Positions 53,572-58,709 of a DNA stretch of 58,709 nt are shown piece by piece. Made by a program: the position numbers and the translations under genes. Position 1 is the first letter of the stretch; every line of letters begins with the position of its first letter. This DNA comes from Chloroflexota bacterium (GTDB lineage: Bacteria > Chloroflexota > Dehalococcoidia > Lucifugimonadales > UBA3495), in assembly GCA_028874075.1 (NCBI GenBank), contig JAPPLU010000082.1:1-58709 (forward strand), given 5' to 3'. The notes under the pieces were generated by a model. The model saw only the letters and a program-made list of their open reading frames with translations. It searched no databases and had not been told where the DNA came from.

Positions 53572-55152
53572 TTAGGCGTTGGTTTGCGTCCCCATAAGGT
53601 CTGCCTGGCGCAACATGTCGGGGATGCCATTGGGACCTCGGAGCGTTCCCCAGAATGCCCGTTCTGCGGCACTACTCGCTCTGTGACGCTTCACTTGTCT
53701 GCAGGGGAGCGATGCGGTCGCTTGGGCTAGCAATCGCTCGGCATCCCTGACCAATTGCGAAGCCCATTCCCTTCGTATACTCTGGCGCTCAAGTTCTGTT
53801 CGCTCTTCGAGTTCGTCCTGAAGGTCACTAAAAAAAGAACCGTCAACACTTGCATTTAGCTTGGCGACCCACGGCCTAGCACGTGAACGTTCTTCATTGG
53901 TTGCTCGTCTGTCCGCCCCCCCAGATGCGAACGCCGCGATACCATAGCGAAGAGCTACTTGGATTGTTTCCGCCTGTTTTATCCTCTGCAGGGAAACATC
54001 CTTAAACAGTGGGTCAGGTTGGAAGGAGCCTAGCATGTCTAGTGTTTTCCGCCTAAGGGGAATTACGCGCTCATGGTAACCGCCTGTTTTGCCTTCTCCC
54101 CTTAACATACCCCGGGCAATAAGATAGCCCTCTGCAGAAATGTAGGAGGAATTCAGCAAGAGGGGGCGTTTCCAGTCAGCAGAAAGGAAAACCTGGATTA
54201 CTCGCTCGTAATTGAACTTGCGTGAGCCAAGGAATGCAGGTGGAGTTCCACTTGCGTTGGCCCTATTCCCCACCGGCATCCATGGATCACCAACCAAGCC
54301 CTTGTAGTTGAAAATTCTTCGATCTTCCGAAGGGGCCCGAAGGCCTGATATGATGCCGGCCATTTCCTGCAGCCGAATCCGACGGCATATTTCAATGTAA
54401 AAGGGATCCAATTGGGTAATTGCCAATTTCTCAACCTTCCGGCCATCCCAGGGCAATGTCCAAAGCAATTGAATGCCCTCATCGGCTAGACCGTACTCAT
54501 TGAGAATGCGGTGCCTTTCTGACAACAACACGGACAGATCGTGACGGAAGTGTCCACACAGGTCGGTTGTTGGAGTCAAGGTGAATGCAGATCTATTACC
54601 GTAACCGCTGGGCATTCGTGAAATCCCATAGTTATGACTGCCTTGGTAGCCTTCCATAGTCTGAAGAGTTACCAGGGCAAAGATCCAATCATCACATCTC
54701 GCCTCCGCCGCCACCGCAACCTTCAGTTCGTGGTTTCTAGAGGTGACCAACACGTCCAACTGGTCCGGAGTGCTCACGACGAACCTGAAATCCCTTTCCC
54801 GCTCTGTTGATTTGGACGGAGGCTGCATGAAGGCGGGTTTGGCGATATCAGAAACCACCAAGTGCCAAGGGTCGTCATCAAGATAGTCGGAAGTAAGGTA
54901 GCGGAGCAGGCCAGACCAATCATCTGCATCATCTGGGAAGGGACCTTGATTCCTACCCGACCGGTGCAGGGCCATGGTTCCCAACTGCACCAGGAAGGCG
55001 TGCCAGGCGTGGCGTTGGTGAGGGCGCAAGGCCGGGAAAGAGGTGATCTCGCCACCTATCAGCGCAGAATACACCTGCGGCAGGGCGGCAAGAGTCACAT
55101 TGCCCCCATTTGTCCTGTAACGAATCAAAGGTTCATTGAGTAGGTCGTGCAA
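53572..55152 (-). CDS. cas8e: Cas8e (Cse1/CasA), Cascade large subunit
   Basis: 526 aa, first gene of the operon. Seen: HDLLNEPLIRYRTNGGNVTL, ALRPHQRHAWHAFLVQLGTM (the Cse1 PHQxHAxHAFLVQL pattern), CDDWIFALVTLQTMEGYQGS, and the C-terminal helical bundle (LERQSIRREWASQLVRDAER). Known: Cas8e reads the PAM and recruits Cas3. Full length. No cas3 lies upstream (55153-56094) or elsewhere in the window. Confidence 0.9.
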   Translation of the reverse strand: MHDLLNEPLIRYRTNGGNVTLAALPQVYSALIGGEITSFPALRPHQRHAWHAFLVQLGTMALHRSGRNQGPFPDDADDWSGLLRYLTSDYLDDDPWHLVVSDIAKPAFMQPPSKSTERERDFRFVVSTPDQLDVLVTSRNHELKVAVAAEARCDDWIFALVTLQTMEGYQGSHNYGISRMPSGYGNRSAFTLTPTTDLCGHFRHDLSVLLSERHRILNEYGLADEGIQLLWTLPWDGRKVEKLAITQLDPFYIEICRRIRLQEMAGIISGLRAPSEDRRIFNYKGLVGDPWMPVGNRANASGTPPAFLGSRKFNYERVIQVFLSADWKRPLLLNSSYISAEGYLIARGMLRGEGKTGGYHERVIPLRRKTLDMLGSFQPDPLFKDVSLQRIKQAETIQVALRYGIAAFASGGADRRATNEERSRARPWVAKLNASVDGSFFSDLQDELEERTELERQSIRREWASQLVRDAERLLAQATASLPCRQVKRHRASSAAERAFWGTLRGPNGIPDMLRQADLMGTQTNA

Positions 55153-56094
55153 CGCGTGTTCTCTCAGGTATTTGGGCTAACTACTCTAGACTACCAAAGC
55201 CACAAACGTGATCAGGTTTTTGGGAAAGATATCGGCAAATCTGCCTGGGATCGTAGACTGATCCGATTAAACCATCAGCCTCGATTGCCATTCTAGTACT
55301 GCGTAATCACCGGTCCAGCAAATCGCTCAACGCTTTGGAGCTTCAGTTACTATATCCTTTGAACGTCCTTAGGTTGGAACGGACGCAACCCCATCAACTA
55401 GTTCGACAAGTATTGGGCCGCCCTGGGAGGACTAGACACATACCTGCTTACGAACGATGTTGTGTTTTTGGCCCGGCCATAGGTATCGCACTATTGCCGT
55501 CCTGCAGACCTCACTGTTTGTCGCGATTGAAGTCCCTGCCGGGTCTAAGCTGCGACGGATTCACCGCGTACAGGTTCTTTTCTGATTCATCTGGCAACCA
55601 AGTGATGGGTCTATGTCGTGCTCGCAGATTTCGGCAAGCCGAGCCAACATATGATAAGTGATATCTCTACAGAATATCTCCTCGATGGAAGGGTGGGACT
55701 GCAGCGGCTGCGTTCCTCGAGGGCGGAAAACAGGCCCAGGCTGACGCTGCCATGCCTACCCAAACTTCCGGAGTAGCATGCCAACCAAATCTTCTATTTC
55801 CGTATCTTCTCTTCACCGCGCAAGGTCATTGCCCAAATCGTACCGGCGCCCACTTATGATAACGCTCCCAAATTTGAAGCTGTGTTTTGGTCTAATGCTA
55901 CAGACTCGCCTCACTCCATATACCTTAAGAGCCCCACCTTCTATAGGCTACTAGCAACCAGAATTGTGAAAAGGCCAAAAGAGGATGCGATTTCTCGTTG
56001 ATTCCCAAGGTTAGCTATTGGTATTCTTGTACAAGAGTACTCCTCTACAAGGGTTCAAGCAAACTGTTGTACAGTTTTCTATAAGGAGTTGGAC
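55153..56094. other. Intergenic stretch upstream of cas8e
   Basis: About 940 bp separating the divergent cas and parA units. No cas3 fragment, leader or array was found. Holds the parA-proximal palindromes at its right edge. Confidence 0.45.
56025..56077. promoter_or_regulatory. Two palindromes upstream of parA, possible partition site or operator
   Basis: TCTTGTACAAGA (56025-56036, perfect) and AAACTGT-TGT-ACAGTTT (56061-56077, 7-bp perfect arms). A further TTGTACAA lies downstream of the RHH gene (56950-56957). Known: ParA/RHH (ParF/ParG-type) modules bind such repeats as operator or centromere. Confidence 0.6.
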
Positions 56095-56739
56095 TTGTCC
56101 ATCATCGCTTTGGTAAATCAAAAGGGAGGCACTGGCAAAACCACATTGGCCACGAACCTGTCCTTCGCCTTTGCAGAAAGCGCCAAGGTTGTACTCTTGG
56201 ATGCGGATCCTCAAGGCAGTGCTTGGGACTGGATTAACAGCAGGGCACAGCCACCTGTTGATCTGTCTGTTGTGCGGGCCGATCTCGGTCTGCTCCCACA
56301 GCAGGCCAGGAAATTGGCCCGCGACTGTGACTGGCTTATAATCGACGGCCCTCCGGGAATCACCCGAATCAGTGCAGAGGCGGTTCGTGCAGCTAATCTG
56401 GTCGTGATTCCCTCAAAGGCAAGTCCCTTTGACGTATGGGCCGCCGGTGATATCGTGGCTGCGGTGAAGGCGCGCCAGGCAAATGCTCGGGGGTTGCCCA
56501 AGGCGGCCTTCATTATAACGATGACTCGGCCAAGAACCAGATTGGGCCGACAGGTTGACCAGGCGTTGGCAGACTACGACCTTCCTACTCTAAAAGCTAG
56601 AACAACTGAAAGAGTCTCTTATCCCCAGGCTGCCATCGAAGGCCTTTCTGTATTGGAGACGAGGGACCAGACCGCCCGCAACGAGATTCTGGCTATTCGT
56701 GGCGAAATCGAGAGGATTATGAATAATGATGCGAGGTAG
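56095..56739 (+). CDS. parA: ParA-family partition ATPase
   Basis: 214 aa from TTG 56095, six bases after AAGGAG; another TTG two codons earlier is too close to the site. Seen: deviant Walker A ALVNQKGGTGKTTLATNLS, VVLLDADPQGSAWDWINS, and LIIDGPPGITRISAEAVRAA. Short form without an N-terminal HTH (ParF/type Ib-like). Known: drives segregation of plasmids or chromosome-borne elements. A decayed paralogue lies at 46790-47085. Confidence 0.92.
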   Translation: MSIIALVNQKGGTGKTTLATNLSFAFAESAKVVLLDADPQGSAWDWINSRAQPPVDLSVVRADLGLLPQQARKLARDCDWLIIDGPPGITRISAEAVRAANLVVIPSKASPFDVWAAGDIVAAVKARQANARGLPKAAFIITMTRPRTRLGRQVDQALADYDLPTLKARTTERVSYPQAAIEGLSVLETRDQTARNEILAIRGEIERIMNNDAR

Positions 56740-56932
56740 GCCCCACCGGATTAGCGATAGTGCCAAGGAGACATTTGTTGAACAGGCTGCCGCGGTGGAT
56801 ACGGTGCAGTTGCACTGCCTGATACCCATGGACATGCATCGCACCCTGAGGATTCTTGCAGCCCAGGAAGATACTACCGTAACGAACTTGGTCATCGAAG
56901 CCATTCAGGACTTGCTGTCGAAGCGTGCTTAG
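56726..56932 (+). CDS. Ribbon-helix-helix partner of ParA (ParG-like)
   Basis: 68 aa, overlapping parA by 14 bases. Seen: a flexible basic N-terminus, then VQLHCLIPMDMHRTLRILAA and TTVTNLVIEAIQDLLSK, the strand and helices of a ribbon-helix-helix domain. Known: such small proteins bind the centromere and repress parA. Followed by TTGTACAA (56950-56957). Confidence 0.8.
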   Translation: MMRGRPHRISDSAKETFVEQAAAVDTVQLHCLIPMDMHRTLRILAAQEDTTVTNLVIEAIQDLLSKRA

Positions 56933-57057
56933 GATTAATGGGTGTACTTTTGTACAACTAGACATCTGTGAATTGGTCCCGCCCCTTCGGGCAAGTAGCG
57001 AAGTGAGAGTTCCGCTCCTAAACTGAGGGCAGCGGTTGCTGTCGGAAGGAGCAGGAA

Positions 57058-57342
57058 ATGTCACAAGGACGCAGGAAACACAGCCCAGCCTTCAAGGCCA
57101 AGGTGGCGTTGGAGGCGCTGAAGGGCCAGGAGATGGTGGCCCAATTGGCCGCCCGGTACGAAGTCCATTCCGGGCAGATTCAAGCCTGGAACAAGGCCCT
57201 TGCGGTGGGCGCATCCGGCGTCTTCGGCAACGGCAAGGACCAGAAGTCCAGGAACGATGCCGCCCTCTTCGCCCGCCTGTACCAGGAGATCGGCCTGGTA
57301 AGGGCAGGACGGATTTTCTTGGCGGAGAGGTCCGGTCCATGA
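57058..57342 (+). CDS. IS3-family transposase OrfA
   Basis: 94 aa, ATG 57058 behind GGAGCAGGAA. Seen: HTH RRKHSPAFKAKVALEALKG, QEMVAQLAARYEVHSGQIQA, then WNKALAVGASGVFGNG. Ends TGA at 57340-57342, overlapping OrfB's ATG at 57339 as usual in IS3. Intact. Confidence 0.88.
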   Translation: MSQGRRKHSPAFKAKVALEALKGQEMVAQLAARYEVHSGQIQAWNKALAVGASGVFGNGKDQKSRNDAALFARLYQEIGLVRAGRIFLAERSGP

Positions 57343-58256
57343 GTCCGGCCCGGCGGCGGCAAATGGTGGACAGGGACCATCAGTCCCTTTTCCTGGAGCG
57401 CCAATGTGCCCAGCAGGCCACATCGGCCAATCCAGCATACTACCGGCCTCGGACCGTCTCGGCAGAAGACCTGTCCCTGATGGGGGAGATCGACCGGCAG
57501 TACCTGGAGGCCCTTTTTTTGGTCGAGGCGGATGAAGGCCTGGCTGGAGCGGCGTGGGATGCCGGTGAGTCGGAAGCCGGTGCAGCGTCTGATGCGCGCC
57601 ATGGGTCTGCGGGCCATCTACCGGCGGCACAGCACCAGCCGGAGGGCGCCGGAGCACTCGGTCTATCCCTACCTGCTGAGGAATGTCAGAATCATCCGGC
57701 CTAACCAGGTATGGGCCGCGGACATCACCTACCTGCCCATAGCCCGGGGGTTCATCTACCTGGTGGCGGTAATGGACTGGCGCAGCCGATACGTGCTGGC
57801 CTGGCGTCTGTCCAACACGATGGAGGCCGGCTTCTGCGCCGAGGCTCTGGAGGAGGCCCTGGGTCAGGGACAGCCCGAGGTGTTCAACACCGACCAAGGC
57901 AGCCAGTTCACCAGTTGGGAGTTCACCCAGGTCCTCCAGGACCGGGGGGTGAAGATCAGCATGGACGGGAAGGGGAGGTACCAGGACAACATCTTCGTGG
58001 AGCGGCTATGGCGGACGGTGAAGTATGAGGAGGTGTACCTGAAAGCCTACGCCAGCGTCCTGGAGGCCCAGCGGGGACTGGAAGATTATTTCCGGTTCTA
58101 CAACGGGATCAGGCCCCACCAGGCGCCCTGGGCTACCGGACTCCGGCCGAGGTGTTCTATGGAGAGCAGGACCTTGGAGAAGGGGACTCTAATCGGAGTA
58201 GGTGTTCACCTGGACGGGAAGGCGATCAAACCATAGGGCGTACAAATGGGAGCTGA
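57339..58256 (+). pseudogene. IS3-family OrfB with two frameshifts
   Basis: DDE integrase: DLSLMGEIDRQYLEALF, then a shift at a T7 run (57513-57519) before MKAWLERRGMPVSRKPVQRL; VWAADITYLPIARGFIYLVA (first Asp), FNTDQGSQFTSWEFTQVL (second Asp), GRYQDNIFVERLWRTVKYEE (Glu). A second shift near 58125 (GGCGCCCTGGG) puts QALGYRTPAEVFYGEQ out of frame; the restored frame ends at 58254-58256. Either decayed or homopolymer errors. Confidence 0.85.
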
Positions 58257-58351
58257 ACTGCAAACTCCACTTGCCATTAGACCCTCACACTATGCCAGTG
58301 CCTATCGGGCTGAGCAAGAGAACTGTGGCGGACTGCATACAACCTCATTGA

Positions 58352-58690
58352 TTGATTGCTGCAACATCAGCCGTATATCTGCTAGCCGACCTAGGATACG
58401 ACACTGCCGCCATTGTGGCTGAAGCCGAGGCTAGGGCAATGCGGCTGGTGATACCACTAAGAAACGACTGCAAGGATCCCCGGCATTACGACCAGGCACG
58501 GTACATACAACGTCATTTGGTCGGGACTGCTTTTTCTTCAAACAATTCAGAGCAGTGCCTACCCGAAACGCCAAGAACGAGGCTTGGGTCCTGGCCATCT
58601 GCCAAGTCCCGGTACTGGCTTTCTGGACCAGACTATTTTGACGACCCTCCCTAATACTACAACGACGACTTCAGGGTGGAGTCTCCGACC
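58352..58690 (+). pseudogene. IS5-like transposase fragment
   Basis: AVYLLADLGYDTAAIVAEAE, VIPLRNDCKDPRHYDQARYI and QRHLVGTAF match the C-terminal catalytic part of IS5/IS427-type transposases (ADxGYD...R...K.P..YD...Y..RH.VE). Frame then degrades (SSNNSEQCLP). Only the 3' part of the gene is present; a dead remnant at the window edge. Confidence 0.75.
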
Positions 58691-58709
58691 TGCTTTGGCG
58701 GCGGGCGGC

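Noticed and set aside
55153..56094. Possible cas3 remnant upstream of cas8e
   Set aside because: No HD or helicase motif could be read in any frame.
57061..57897. Minus-strand 278-codon frame
   Set aside because: Antisense to the IS3 transposase; Pro/Gly/Leu-rich shadow.

Overview
The window reads like a piece of accessory genome from an uncultivated bacterium, most plausibly a Chloroflexota (Dehalococcoidia/SAR202-like) lineage. This is an inference from three things: lipoproteins with Thr/Pro-rich linkers, catabolic proteins (HpaB-like oxygenase, 4,5-dihydroxyphthalate decarboxylase-like protein) next to many recombinases, and moderate-to-high GC with frequent GTG/TTG starts. No rRNA, tRNA or core marker gene was seen. 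The sequence is dense in mobile elements, toxin-antitoxin pairs, defence genes and decaying genes.

Layout. 1-1.6 kb: truncated serine recombinase, a small lipoprotein and an orphan HigA-type antitoxin. 2.3-16.6 kb: a defence island. On the minus strand are a 54-aa ORF, a HEPN-like protein, a Septu pair (PtuA ATPase, PtuB HNH nuclease) and an Apea-like HEPN protein. On the plus strand are a tightly overlapping two-gene operon (HTH/PLD-like protein plus a 696-aa helical protein) behind a clear promoter, small ORFs, and another HEPN-like protein. 16.8-18.0 kb: dead IS481-type element. 18.2-25.9 kb: an ordinary region with a membrane protein pair, CAP-domain protein, Nudix hydrolase and FAD oxidoreductase, followed by three damaged genes (trypsin-like protease with an amber codon, frameshifted PD-(D/E)XK-like protein, truncated LuxR-type regulator).

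26.1-30.2 kb: a complete 4,089-bp IS1595-type element with 26-bp identical inverted repeats, an 8-bp target duplication and four cargo ORFs after its transposase. It sits inside an AAA-ATPase pseudogene whose reading frame is locally restored when the element is removed in silico. 30.6-33.6 kb and 39.3-43.7 kb: two copies of a vapB-vapC / DUF5679-like / tyrosine-recombinase module. The first integrase is split by a 583-bp inverted-repeat element carrying a membrane-protein gene (9-bp duplication; removal restores exactly 324 codons). The second module carries an IS200/IS605-type tnpB element at the 3' end of vapC. Between the modules lie catabolic genes and an intact paralogue of the AAA ATPase.

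45.7-55.2 kb: a lipoprotein, a decayed parA, a two-repeat remnant of a type I-E CRISPR array, a dead tnpB element, and a full Cascade operon (cas8e-cse2-cas7e-cas5e-cas6e) with no cas3, cas1 or cas2. 56.1-58.7 kb: parA with a ribbon-helix-helix partner flanked by TTGTACAA palindromes, then damaged IS3 and IS5-like transposases.

The strongest candidates for undescribed biology are the IS1595 element with its HTH-PLD-ATPase cargo (apparently split by a -1 frameshift at a G6 run), the HTH/PLD plus helical-protein operon in the defence island, and the small inverted-repeat element that carries a membrane protein.
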